64,000 nt of DNA from Panopea generosa. Taxonomy: Eukaryota > Mollusca > Bivalvia > Adapedonta > Hiatellidae. The notes under the pieces are model-generated. The model searched no databases. It was not told the origin of the DNA and worked only from the letters and a program-made list of their open reading frames with translations. The translations under genes and the position numbers were made by a program. Each line of letters starts with the position of its first letter. Position 1 is the stretch's first letter. The DNA is taken from NCBI GenBank assembly GCA_029582155.1, contig CM055901.1:6118874-6182873 (forward strand), given 5' to 3'. Positions 15,801 to 29,500 of the stretch are shown here, one piece after another.

Positions 15801-18800
15801 TGCTTCAGCAATGATTCTGGTGTGTATGATGTCCAGATGGGCATGCTTGCAGACATTCCATGTATGATAACTTAGGGAATGTATGCAAGTGTGGCCACAA
15901 AGACTAATATCAAAGCTATGCTATTATCAATCTATGATGTTCTTATTTGAGAAAACTGCATCCTACATCCGGCGGTGATTTGCAATTCGGTATTTAAAAT
16001 CGAAAGTCTTTTAATATCTGAAATAATAGTAATTGAATTACATTAGTATTTCAGAGAATTATTTTTGCACACTTCATGTATGCCCTGTGCAGTTGTAAAT
16101 GTAGATGACATGCGCATACTTCCACATATCCCACGGATAAGATACACGTGGAATAGCGTAGAAGTGTGGACACGCCACCTTAGGTCTTGACATGCTGTCA
16201 TTCTTAATCATATGCTCTTGAAAACCGGTCAGTACTAATGTCTTGAGCTGATAGAGTCCTGTTTTAATGTCCACTCCCTGCTTCAGCAATGATTCTGGTG
16301 TGTATAGTGTCCAAATAGGCATGCTTGCAGACATTCCATGTATGATAACTTTGAGAATGTATGCAAGTGTGGCCACCAAGACTACTATCAAAGTTATGCT
16401 CTTATCAATATTTGAGAAAACTGCATCCTACATCCGGCGGTGAGTTGCAATTTGGTATTTAAAATCGAAAGTCTTTTAATATCTGAATTAAAAGTAATTA
16501 AAACACATTAGTATTTCAGAGAATTATTTTTGCACACTTCATGTATGCCCTGTGCAGTTGTAAATTTAGATGACATGCACACACTTCCACATTAACCACG
16601 GATAAGATACACGTGGGATAGCGTAGAAGCGTGTACACGCCACCTTAGGTCTTGACATGCTGTCATTCTTAATCATATGCTCTTAAAAATCGTTCAGTAC
16701 TAATGACTTGAGCTGATAGATTCCAGTTTTAATGTCCACTCCCTGCTTCAGCAATGATTCCGATGTTGATGATGTCCAAATGGGCATAATTGCAGACATT
16801 CCATGCGGCGGTGATTTGCAATTTGGTATTTAAAATCGAAAGTCTCTTAATATCTGAATTAAAAGTAATTAAATTACATTAGTATTTCAGAGAATTATTT
16901 TTGCACACTTCATGTATGCCCTGTGCAGTTGTAAATTAAGATGACATGATCACGCGTCCAAATATTCCACGGATAAGATACACGTGGAATAGCGTAGAAG
17001 CGTGTACACTCAACCTTAGGTCTTGACATGCTGTCATTCCTTATCATATGCTCTTAAAACCGTTCAGTACTAATGACGTGAGCTGATAGAGTCCAGTTTT
17101 AATGTCCACTCCCTGCTTCAGCAATGATTCCGATGTATATGATGTCCAGATGGGCATACTTGCAGACATTCCATGTATAACTTAGGGAATGTATGCAAAT
17201 AGAGCCACCAAGACTACTATCAAAGTTATGCTCTTATTAATCTTTGATGTCCTTATTTGAAAAAACTGCATCCTACCTCCGACGGTGATTTGCAATTCGG
17301 TATTTCAAATCGAAAGTATTTTAATTACTGAAATAAAAGTAATTAAATTAAATTAATATTTCAGAGAATTATTTTTGCACACTTCATGTATGCCCTGTGC
17401 AGTTGTAAATTTAGATGACATGCACACAATTCCACATATTTCTCGGATAAGATACACGTGGAATTGCGTAGAAGTGTGGACACGCAACCTTAGGTCTTGA
17501 CAGGCTGTCATTCTTAATCATATGCTCTTAAAAACCTGTCAGTACTAATGACTTGAGCTGATAGATTCCAGTTTTAATGTCCACTCCCTGCTTCAGCAAT
17601 GATTCCGATGTTGATGATGTCCAAATGGGCATAATTGCAGATATTCCATGCGGCGGTGATTTGCAATTTGGTATTTAAAATCGAAAGTCTCTTCAAATCT
17701 GAATTAAAAGTAATTAAATTACATTAGTATTTCAGAGAATTATTTTTGCACACTTCATGTATGCCCTGTGCAGTTGTAAATTAAGATGACATGATCACGC
17801 GTCCAAATATTCCACGGATAAGATACACGTGGAATAGCGTAGAAGCGTGTACACGCCACCTTAGGTCTTGACATGCTGTCATTCCTTATCATATGCTCTT
17901 AAAACAGTTCAGTACTAATGACGTGAGCTGATAGAGTCCAGTTTTAATGTCCACTCCCTGCTTCAGCAATGATTCCGATGTATATGATGTCCAGATGGGC
18001 ATACTTGCAGACATTCCATGTATAACTTAGGGAATGTATGCAAATAGGGCCACCAAGACTACTATCAAAGTTATGCTCTTATTAATCTTTGATGTCCTTA
18101 TTTGAAAAAACTGCATCCTACCTCCGACGGTGATTTGCAATTCGGTATTTCAAATCGAAAGTATTTTAATTACTGAAATAAAAGTAATTAAATTAAATTA
18201 ATATTTCAGAGAATTATTTTTGCACACTTCATGTATGCCCTGTGCAGTTGTAAATTTAGATGACATGCACACAATTCCACATATTTCTCGGATAAGATAC
18301 ACGTGGAATTGCGTAGAAGTGTGGACACGCCACCTTAGGTCTTGACAGGCTGTCATTCTTAATCATATGCTCTTAAAAACCTGTCAGTACTAATGACTTG
18401 AGCTGATAGATTCCAGTTTTAATGTCCACTCCCTGCTTCAGCAATGATTCCGATGTTGATGATGTCCAAATGGGCATAATTGCAGACATTCCATGCGGCG
18501 GTGATTTGCAATTTGGTATTTAAAATCGAAAGTCTCTTCAAATCTGAATTAAAAGTAATTAAATTACATTAGTATTTCAGAGAATTATTTTTGCACACTT
18601 CATGTATGCCCTGTGCAGTTGTAAATTAAGATGACATGCACATGCGTCCAAATATTCCACGGATAAGATACACGTGGAATAGCGTAGAAGCGTGTACACG
18701 CCACATTAGGTCTTGACATGCTGTCATTCCTTATCATATGCTCTTAAAAACAGTTCAGTACTAATGACTTGAGCTGATAGAGTCTAGTTTTAATGTCCAC

Positions 18801-20570
18801 TCCCTGCTTCAGCAATGATTCCGATGTATATGACGTCAAGATGGGCATACTGGCAGACATTCCATGTATAACTTAGGGAATGTATGCAAATAGGGCCACC
18901 AAGACTACTATCAAAGTTATGCTCTTATCAATCTATGATGTCCTTATTTGAAAAAACTGCATCCTACATCCGGCGGTGATTTGCAATTCGGTATTTAAAA
19001 GCGAAAGTATTTTAATTACTGAAATAAAAGTAATTAAATTACATTAGTATTTCAGAGAATTATTTTTGCACACTTCATGTATGCCCTGCGCAGTTGTAAA
19101 TTAAGATGACATGCGCATACTTCCACGTACTCCACGGGGATAAGATACACGTGGAATAGCGTAGAAGTGTGGACACGCCACCTTAGGTCTTGACATGCTG
19201 TCATTCTTAATCATATGCTCTTAAAAACCTGTCAGTACTAATGACTTGAGCTGATAAATTCCAGTTTTAATGTCCACTCCCTGCTTCTGCAATGATTCCG
19301 ATGTTTATGATGTCCGGATGGGCATAATTGTAGACATTCCATGCGGCGGTGATTTGCAATTTGGTATTTAAAATCGAAAGAATCTTAATATCTGAATTAA
19401 AAGTAATTAAATTACATTAGTATTTCAGATAATTATTTTTACACACTTCAAGTATGCCCTGTGCAGTTGTAAATTTAGATGACATGCACACACTTCCAAA
19501 TATTCCACGGATAAGATACACGTGGAATAGCGTAAAAGCGTGTACACGCCACCTTAGGTCTTGACATGCTGTCATTCTTAATCATATGCTCTTAAAAACC
19601 GTTCAGTACTAATGACTTGAGCTGATAGAGTCCTGTTTTAATGTCCATTCCCTGCTTCAGCAATGATTCTGGTGTGTATGATGTCCAGATGGGCATGCTT
19701 GCAGACATTCCATGTATGATAACTTAGGGAATGTATGCAAGTGTGGCCACAAAGACTAATATCAAAGCTATGCTATTATCAATCTATGATGTTCTTATTT
19801 GAGAAAACTGCATCCTACATCCGGCGGTGATTTGCAATTCGGTATTTAAAATCGAAAGTCTTTTAATATCTGAAATAATAGTAATTGAATTACATTAGTA
19901 TTTCAGAGAATTATTTTTGCACACTTCATGTATGCCCTGTGCAGTTGTAAATGTAGATGACATGCGCATACTTCCACATATCCCACGGATAAGATACACG
20001 TGGAATAGCGTAGAAGTGTGGACACGCCACCTTAGGTCTTGACATGCTGTCATTCTTAATCATATGCTCTTGAAAACCGGTCAGTACTAATGTCTTGAGC
20101 TGATAGAGTCCTGTTTTAATGTCCACTCCCTGCTTCAGCAATGATTCTGGTGTGTATAGTGTCCAAATAGGCATGCTTGCAGACATTCCATGTATGATAA
20201 CTTTGAGAATGTATGCAAGTGTGGCCACCAAGACTACTATCAAAGTTATGCTCTTATCAATATTTGAGAAAACTGCATCCTACATCCGGCGGTGAGTTGC
20301 AATTTGGTATTTAAAATCGAAAGTCTTTTAATATCTGAATTAAAAGTAATTAAAACACATTAGTATTTCAGAGAATTATTTTTGCACACTTCATGTATGC
20401 CCTGTGCAGTTGTAAATTTAGATGACATGCACACACTTCCACATTAACCACGGATAAGATACACGTGGGATAGCGTAGAAGCGTGTACACGCCACCTTAG
20501 GTCTTGACATGCTGTCATTCTTAATCATATGCTCTTAAAAATCGTTCAGTACTAATGACTTGAGCTGATA
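12866..20570. repeat. 3,852-bp satellite block tandemly duplicated
   Basis: The block from about 12,866 to 16,717 is repeated immediately at about 16,718 to 20,570 with a constant offset of 3,852. Rare private variants recur in both copies: gtacactcaacctta, tatttctcggataag, gacaggctgtcatt, tatgataactttgag and gcgtaaaagcg. I saw no difference between the copies in the parts compared by eye. The junction near 16,700-16,725 switches from sequence matching about 20,550 to sequence matching about 12,866, as expected for unequal exchange between satellite units. An assembly duplication is the alternative. Confidence 0.85.
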
Positions 20571-23500
20571 GAGTCCAGTTTTAATGTCTACTCCCTACTT
20601 CAGCAATGATTCTGGTGTGTATGATGTCCAGATGGGCATTCTTGCAGACATTCCATGTATGACAACTTAGGGAATGTATGCAAGTGTGGCCACCAAGACT
20701 ACTATCAAAGCTATGCTATTATCAATCTATGATGTTCTTATTTGAGAAAACTGCATCCTACATCCGGCGGTGATTTGCAATTCGGTATTTAAAATCGAAA
20801 GTCTTTTAATATCTGAAATAAAAGTAATTAAATTACATTATTATTTCAGAGAATTATTTTTGCACACTTCATGTATGCCCTGTGCAGTTGTAAATTTAGA
20901 TGACATGCACACACTTCCAAATATTTCACGGATAAATACACGTGGAATAGCGTAGAAGCGTGTACACGCCACCTTAGGTCTTGGCATGCTGTCATTCTTA
21001 ATCATATGCTCTTAAAAACCGTTCAGTACTAATGACTTGAGCTGATAGAGTCCAGTTTTAATGTCCACTCCCTACTTCAGCAATGATTCTGGTGTGTATG
21101 ATGTCCAGATGGGCATTCTTGCAGACATTCCATGTATGATAACTTATGGAATGTATGCAAGTGTGGCCACCAAGACTAATATCAAAGCTATGCTCTTATC
21201 AATCTATGATGTTCTTATTTGAGAAAACTGCATCCTACATCCGGCGGTGATTTGCAATTCGGTATTTAAAATCGAAAGTCTTTTAATATCTGAAATAAAA
21301 GTAATTAAATTACATTATTATTTCAGAGAATTACTTTAGCATACTTCATATATGCCCTGTGCAGTTGTAAATGTAGATGACATGCGCATACTTCCACATA
21401 TCCAACGGATAAGATACACGTTGAATAGCGTAGAAGTGTGGACACGCCACCTTAGGTCTTGATATGCTGTCATTCTTAATCATATGCTCTTAAAAACCGG
21501 TCAGTACTAATGTCTTAAGCTGATAGAGTCCTGTTTTAATGTCCACTCCCTGCTTCAGCAATGATTCTGGTGTGTATAATGTCCAAATAGGCATGCTTAC
21601 AGACATTCCATGTATGATAACTTAGAGAATGTATGCAAGTGTGGCCACCAAGACTACTCTCAAAGCTATGCTCTTATCAATATTTGAGAAAACTGCATCC
21701 TACATCCGGCGGTGAGTTGCAATTTGGTATTTAAAATCGAAAGTATTTTAATTACTGAAATGAAAGTAATTAAATTACATTAGTATTTCAGAGAATTATT
21801 TTTGCACACTTCATGTATGCCCTGTGCAGTTGTAAATGTAGATGACATGCGCATACTTCCACATATCACACGGATAAGATACACGTGGAATATCGTAGAA
21901 GTGTGTACACGCCACCTTAGGTCTTGACATGCTGTCATTCTTAATCATATGCTCTGAAAAATCCGGTCAGTACTTATGACTTGAGCTAATAAGAGTCCAG
22001 ATTTAATGTCCACTCCCTGCTTCAGCAATGATTCTGGTGTGTATGATGTCCAGATGGGCATGCTTGCAGACATTCCATGTATGATAACTTAGGGAATGTA
22101 TGCAAGTGTGGCCACCAAGACTACTATCAAAGTTATGCTCTTATCAATCTATGATGTCCATATTTGAGAAAACTGCATCTTACATCCGGCGGTAATTTGC
22201 AGTTTGGTATTTAAAATCGGGTCTTTTAATATCTGAAACAAAAGTAATTAAATTACATTAGTATTTCAGAGAATTATTTTTGCACACTTCATGTATGCCC
22301 TGTGCAGTTGTAAATGTAGATGACATCCGCATACTTCCACATATCCCACGGATAAGATACACGTGGAATAGCGTAGAAGTGAGGACACGCCACCTTAGGT
22401 CTTGACATGCTGTCATTCTTAATCATATGCTCTTAAAAATCCGGTCAGTACTTATGACTTGAGCTAATAAGAGTCCAGTTTTAATGTCCACTCCCTACTT
22501 CAGCAATGATTCTGGTGTGTATGATGCCCAGATGGGCATGCTTACAGACATTCCATGTATGATAACTAAGGGAATGTATGCAAGTGTGACCACCAAGTCT
22601 ACTATCAAAGTTATGCTCTTATCAATCTATGATGTCCATATTTGAGGAAACTGCATCTTACATCCAGAGGTAATTTGCAGTTTGGTATTTAAAATAGAAA
22701 GTCTTTTTATATCTGAAACAAAAGTAATTAAATTACATTAGTATTTCAGAGAATTATTTTTGCACACTTCATGTATGCCCTGTGCAGTTGTAAATGTAGA
22801 TGACATCCGCATACTTCCACATATCCCACGGATAAGATACACATGGAATAGCGTAGAAGCGTGTACACGCCATCTTAGGTCTTGACATGCTGTCATTCCT
22901 TATCATATGCTCTTAAAAACCGTTCAGTACTAATGACTTGAGCTGATAGAGTCCAGTTTTAATGTCCATTCCCTGCTTCAGCAATGATTCCGATGTATAT
23001 GATGTCAAGATGGGCATACTTGCAGACATTCCATGTATAACTTAGGGAATGTATGCAAATAGGGCCATCAAGACTACTATCAAAGTTATGCTCTTATCAA
23101 TCTATGATGTCCTTATTTGAAAAAACTGCTTCCTACATCCGGCGGAGATTTGCAATTCGGTATTAAAAATCGAAAGTATTTCATTACTGAAAAAAAGTAA
23201 TAAAATTACATTATCATTTCAGAGAATTATTTTTGCACACTTCATGTATGCCCTGCGCAGTTGTAAATTTAGATGACATGCGCATACTTCCACATATTCC
23301 ACGGGGATAAGATACACGTGGAAAAGCGTAGAAGTGTGGACACGCCACCTTAGGTCTTGACATGCTGTCATTCTTAATCATATGCTCTTAAAAACCTGTC
23401 AGTACTAATGACTTGAGCTGATAGATTCCAGTTTTAATGTCCACTACCTGCTTCAGCAATGATTCCGATGTTTATGATGTCCTGATGGGCATAATTGCAG

Positions 23501-26500
23501 ACATTCCATGCGGCGGTGATTTGCAATTTGGTATTTAAAATCGAAAGTCTCTTAATATCTGAATTAAAAATAATTAAATTACATTAGTATTTCATTGAAT
23601 TATTTTTGCACACTTCATGTATGCCCTGTGCAGTTGTAAATTTAGATGACATGCGCATACTTCCACATATCCCACGGATAAGATACATGTGGAATAGCGT
23701 AGAAGTGTGTACACGCCACCTTAGGTCTTGACATGCTGTCATTCTTAATAATATGCTCTTAAAAACCTGTCATTACTAATGTCTTGAGCTGATAGAGTCC
23801 TGTTTTAATGTCCACTCCCTGCTTCAGCAATGATTCTGGTGTGTATAATGTCCAGATTGGCATGCTTGCAGATATTTCATGTATGACAACTTAGGGAATG
23901 TATGCAAGTGTGGCCACCAAGACTACTATCAAAGCTATGATCTTATCAATATTTGAGAAAACTGCATCCTACATACGGCGGTGAGTTGAAATTTGATATT
24001 TAAAATCGAAAGTCTTTTAATATCTGAAATAAAAGTAATTAAATTACATAAGTATTTCAGAGAATTATTTTTGCACACTTCGTGTATGCCCTGTGCAGTT
24101 GTTAATGTAGATGACATGCGCATACTTCCACATATCCCACGGATAAGATACACGTGGAATAGCGTAGAAGTGTGGACACGCCACCTTAGGTCTTGACATG
24201 CTGTCATTCTTAATCATATGCTGTTAAAAACCGGTCAGTACTAATGCCTTCAGCTGATAGAGTCCTGTTTTAATGTCCACTCCCTGCTTCAGCAATGATT
24301 CTGGTGTGTATAATGTCCAGATTGGCATGCTTGCAGACATTCCATGTATAACTTAGGGAATGTATGCAAATAGGGCCATCAAGACTACTATCAAAGTTAT
24401 GCTCTTATCAATCTATGACGTCCTTATTTGAAAAAACTGCATCCTACATCCGGCGGCGACTTTCAATTCGGTATTTAAAATCGAAAGTATTTTAATTACT
24501 GAAACAAAAGTAAATAAATAACATTAGCATTTCAGAGAATTATTTTTGCACACTTCATGTATACCCTGCGCAGTTGTAAATTTAGATGACATGCGCATAC
24601 TTCCACGTTTTCCACGGGGATAAGATACACGTGGAATAGCGTAGAAGTGTGGACACGCCACCTTAGGTCTTGACATGCTGTCATTCCTTATCATATGCTC
24701 TTAAAAACCGTTCAGTACTAATGACTTGAGCTGATAGATTCCAGTTTTAATGTCCACTCCCTGCATCTGCAATGATTCCGATGTTTATGATGTCCAGATG
24801 GGCATAATTGCAGACATCCCATGCGGCGGTGATTTGCAATTTGGTATTTAAAATCGAAAGTCTCTTAATACCTGAATTATAAGTAATTAAATTACATTAG
24901 TATTTCAGAGAATTATTTTTGCACACTTCATGTATGTATGCCCTGTGCAGTTGTAAATTTAGATGACATGCACACACGTCCAAATATTCCACGGATAAGA
25001 TACACGTGGAATAGCGTAGAAGCGTGTACACGCCACCTTAGGTCTTGACATGCTGTCATTCCTTACCATATGCTCTTAAAAACCGTTCAGTACTAAAGAC
25101 TTGAGCTGATAGAGTCCAGTTTTAATGTCCACTCCCTGCTTCAGCAATGATTCCGATGTATATGATGTCCAGATGGGCATACTTGCAGACATTCCATGTA
25201 TAACTTAGGGAATGTATGCAAATAGGGCCACCAAGACTACTATCAAAGTTATGCTCTTATCAATCTATGATGTCCTTATTTGAAAAAACTGCATCCTACA
25301 TCCGGCGGTGATTTGCAAATCGGTATTTAAAATCGAAAGTATTTTAATTACTGAAATAAAAGTAATTAAATTACATTAGTATTTCAGAGAATTATTTTTG
25401 CAAACTTCATGTATGCCCTGCGCAGTTGTAAATTTAGATGACATGCGCATACTTCCACGCTTTCCAAGGGGATAAGATACACGTGGAATAGCGTAGAAGT
25501 GTGGACACGCCACCTTAGGTCTTGACATGCTGTCATTCTTAATCATATGCTCTTAAAAACCTGTCAGTACTAATGACTTGAGCTGATAGATTCCAGTTTT
25601 AATGTCCACTCCCTGCTTCAGCAATGATTCCGATGTTTATGATGTCCAGATGGGCATAATTGCAGACATTTCATGCTACGGTGATTTGCAATTTGGTATT
25701 TAAAATCGAAAGTCTCTTAATACCTGAATTAAAAGTAATTAAATTACATTAGTATTTCAGAGAATTATTTTTGTACACTTCATGTATGCCCTGTGCAGTT
25801 GTAAATTTAGATGACATGCACACACTTCCAAATATTCCACGGATAAGATACACGTGGAATAGCGTAGAAGCGTGTACACGCCACATTAGGTCTTGACATG
25901 CTGTCATTCTTAATCATATGCTCTTAAAAACCGTTCAGTACTAATGACTTGAGCTGATAGAGTCCAGTTTTTATGTCCACTCACTACTTCAGCAATGATT
26001 TTAGTGTGTATGATATCCAGATGGGCATGCTTGCAGACATTCCATGTATGATAACTTAGGGAATGTATGCAAGTGTGGGTACCAAGACTAATATCAAAGC
26101 TATGCTCTTATCAATCTATGATGTTCTTATTTGAGAAAACTGCATCCTACATCCGGCGGTGATTTGCAATTCGGTATTTAAAATTGAAAGTCTTTTAATA
26201 TCTGAAATAAAAGTAATTAAATTACATTAGTATTTCAGAGAATTATTTTTGCACACTTCATGTATGCCCTATGCAGTTGTAAATTAAGATGACATGCACA
26301 CGCGTCCAAATATTCCACGGATAAGATATACGTGGAATAGCGTAGAAGCGTGTACACGCCATCTTAGATCTTGACATGCTGTCATTCCTTATCATATGCT
26401 CTTAAAAACCGTTCAGTACTAATGACTTGAGCTGATAGAGTCTAGTTTTAATGTCCACTCCCTGCTTCAGCAATGATTCCGATGTATATGACGTCCAGAT

Positions 26501-29500
26501 GGGCATACTTGAAGACATTCCATGTATAACTTAGGGAATGTATGCAAATAGGGCCATCAAGACTACTATCAAAGTTATGCTCTGATCAATCTATGATGTC
26601 CTTATTTGAAAAAACTGCTTCCTACATCCGGCGTGATTTGCAATTCGGTATCTAAAATCGAAAGTAAATTAATTACTCAAAAAAGTAATTAAATTACATT
26701 AGTATTTCAGAGAATTATTTTTGCACACTTCATGTATGCCCTGCGCAGTTGTAAATTTAGATGACATGCGCATACTTCCACATATTCCACGGGGATGAGA
26801 TACGCGTGGAATAGCGTAGAAGAGTGGACACGCCACCTTAGGTCTTGACATGCTGTCATTCTTAATCATATGCTCTTAAAAACCTGTCAGTACTAATGAC
26901 TTGAGCTGATAGATTCCAGTTTTAATGTCCACTCCCTGCTTCAGCAATGATTCCGATGTTTATGATGTCAAGATGGGCATAATTGCAGACATTCCATGCG
27001 GCGGTGATTTGCAATTTGGTATTTAAAATCGAAAGTCTTTTAATATCTGAAAAAAAAGTAATTAAATTACATAAGTATTTCAGAGAATTATTTTTGCACA
27101 CTTCATGTATGCCCTGTGCAGTTGTAAATGTAGATGACATGCGCATACTTCCACATATCCCACGGATAAGATACACGTGGAATAGCGTAGAAGTGTGGAC
27201 ACGCCACATTAGGTCTTGACATGCTGTCATTCTTAATCATATGCTCTTAAAAACCGGTCAGTACTAATGTCTTCAACTGATAGAGTCCTGTTTTAATGTC
27301 CACTCCCTGCTTCAGCAATGATTCTGATGTGTATAATGTCCAGATTGGCATGCTTGCAGACATTCCATGTATAACTTAGGAAATGTATGCAAATAGGGCC
27401 ACCAAGACTACTATCAAAGTTATGGTCTTATCAATCTATGACGTCCTTATTTGAAAAAACTGCATCCTACATCCGGCGGCGATTTGCAATTCGGTATTTA
27501 AAATCGAAAGTATTTTAATTACTGAAATAAAAGTAATTAAATTACATTAGTATTTCAGAGAATTATTTTTGCACACTTCATGTATACCCTGCGCAGTTGT
27601 AAATTTAGATGACATGCGCATACTTCCACGTTTTCCACGGGGATAAGATACACGTGGAATAGCGTAGAAGTGTGGACACGCCACCTTAGGTCTTGACATG
27701 CTGTCATTCCTTATCATATGCTCTTAAAAACCGTTCAGTACTAATGACTTGAGCTGATAGAGTCCAGTTTTAATGTCCACTTCCTGCTTCTTCAATGATT
27801 CCGATGTTTATGATGTCCAGATGGGCATAATTGCAGACATCCCATGCGGCGGTGATTTGCAATTTGGTATTTAAAATCGAAAGTCTCTTAATATCTGAAT
27901 TAAAAGTAATTAAATTACATTAGTATTTCAGAGAATTATTTTTGCACACTTCATGTATGCCCTGTGCAGTTGTAAATTAAGATGACATGATCACGCGTCC
28001 AAATATTCCACGGATAAGATACACGTGGAATAGCGTAGAAGCGTGTACACACCACCTTAGGTCTTGACATGCTGTCATTCCTTATCATATGCTCTTAAAA
28101 CCGTTCAGTACTAATGACTTGAGCTGATAGAGTCCAGTTTTAATGTCCACTCCCTGCTTCAGCAATGATTCCGATGTATATGATGTCCAGATGGGCATAC
28201 TTGCAGACATTCCATGTATAACTTAGGGAATGTATGCAAATAGGGCCACCAAGACTACTATCAAAGTTATGCTCTTATTAATCTTTGATGTCCTTATTTG
28301 AAAAAACTGCATCCTACCTCCGACGGTGATTTGCAATTCGGTATTTCAAATCGAAAGTATTTTAATTACTGAAATAAAAGTAATTAAATTAAATTAATAT
28401 TTCAGAGAATTATTTTTGCACACTTCATGTATGCCCTGTGCAGTTGTAAATTTAGATGACATGCACACAATTCCACATATTTCTCGGATAAGATACACGT
28501 GGAATTGCGTAGAAGTGTGGACACGCCACCTTAGGTCTTGACAGGCTGTCATTCTTAATCATATGCTCTTAAAAACCTGTCAGTACTAATGACTTGAGCT
28601 GATAGATTCCAGTTTTAATGTCCACTCCCTGCTTCAGCAATGATTCCGATGTTGATGATGTCCAAATGGGCATAATTGCAGACATTCCATGCGGCGGTGA
28701 TTTGCAATTTGGTATTTAAAATCGAAAGTCTCATCAAATCTGAATTAAAAGTAATTAAATTACATTAGTATTTCAGAGAATTATTTTTGCACACTTCATG
28801 TATGCCCTGTGCAGTTGTAAATTAAGATGACATGATCACGCGTCCAAATATTCCACGGATAAGATACACGTGGAATAGCGTAGAAGCGTGTACACGCCAC
28901 CTTAGGTCTTGACATGCTGTCATTCCTTATCATATGCTCTTAAAACCGTTCAGTACTAATGACGTGAGCTGATATAGTCCAGTTTTAATGTCCACTCCCT
29001 GCTTCAGCAATGATTCCGATGTATATGATGTCCAGATGGGCATACTTGCAGACATTCCATGTATAACTTAGGGAATGTATGCAAATAGGGCCACCAAGAC
29101 TACTATCAAAGTTATGCTCTTATAAATCTTTGATGTCCTTATTTGAAAAAACTGCATCCTACCTCCGACGGTGATTTGCAATTCGGTATTTCAAATCGAA
29201 AGTATTTTAATTACTGAAATAAAAGTAATTAAATTAAATTAATATTTCAGAGAATTATTTTTGCACACTTCATGTATGCCCTGTGCAGTTGTAAATTTAG
29301 ACGACATGCACACAATTCCACATATTTCTCGGATAAGATACACGTGGAATTGCGTAGATGTGTGGACACGCCACCTTAGGTCTTGACAGGCTGTCATTCT
29401 TAATCATATGCTCTTAAAAACCTGTCAGTACTAATGACTTGAGCTGATATATTCCAGTTTTAATGTCCACTCCCTGCTTCAGCAATGATTCCGATGTTGA

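Noticed and set aside
16074-16391. 105-codon minus-strand frame, identical at 19,926-20,243 and partly at 30,970-31,230
   Set aside because: It lies wholly within the satellite and recurs because the DNA is duplicated. Other monomers have stops in the same place. No domain recognised.
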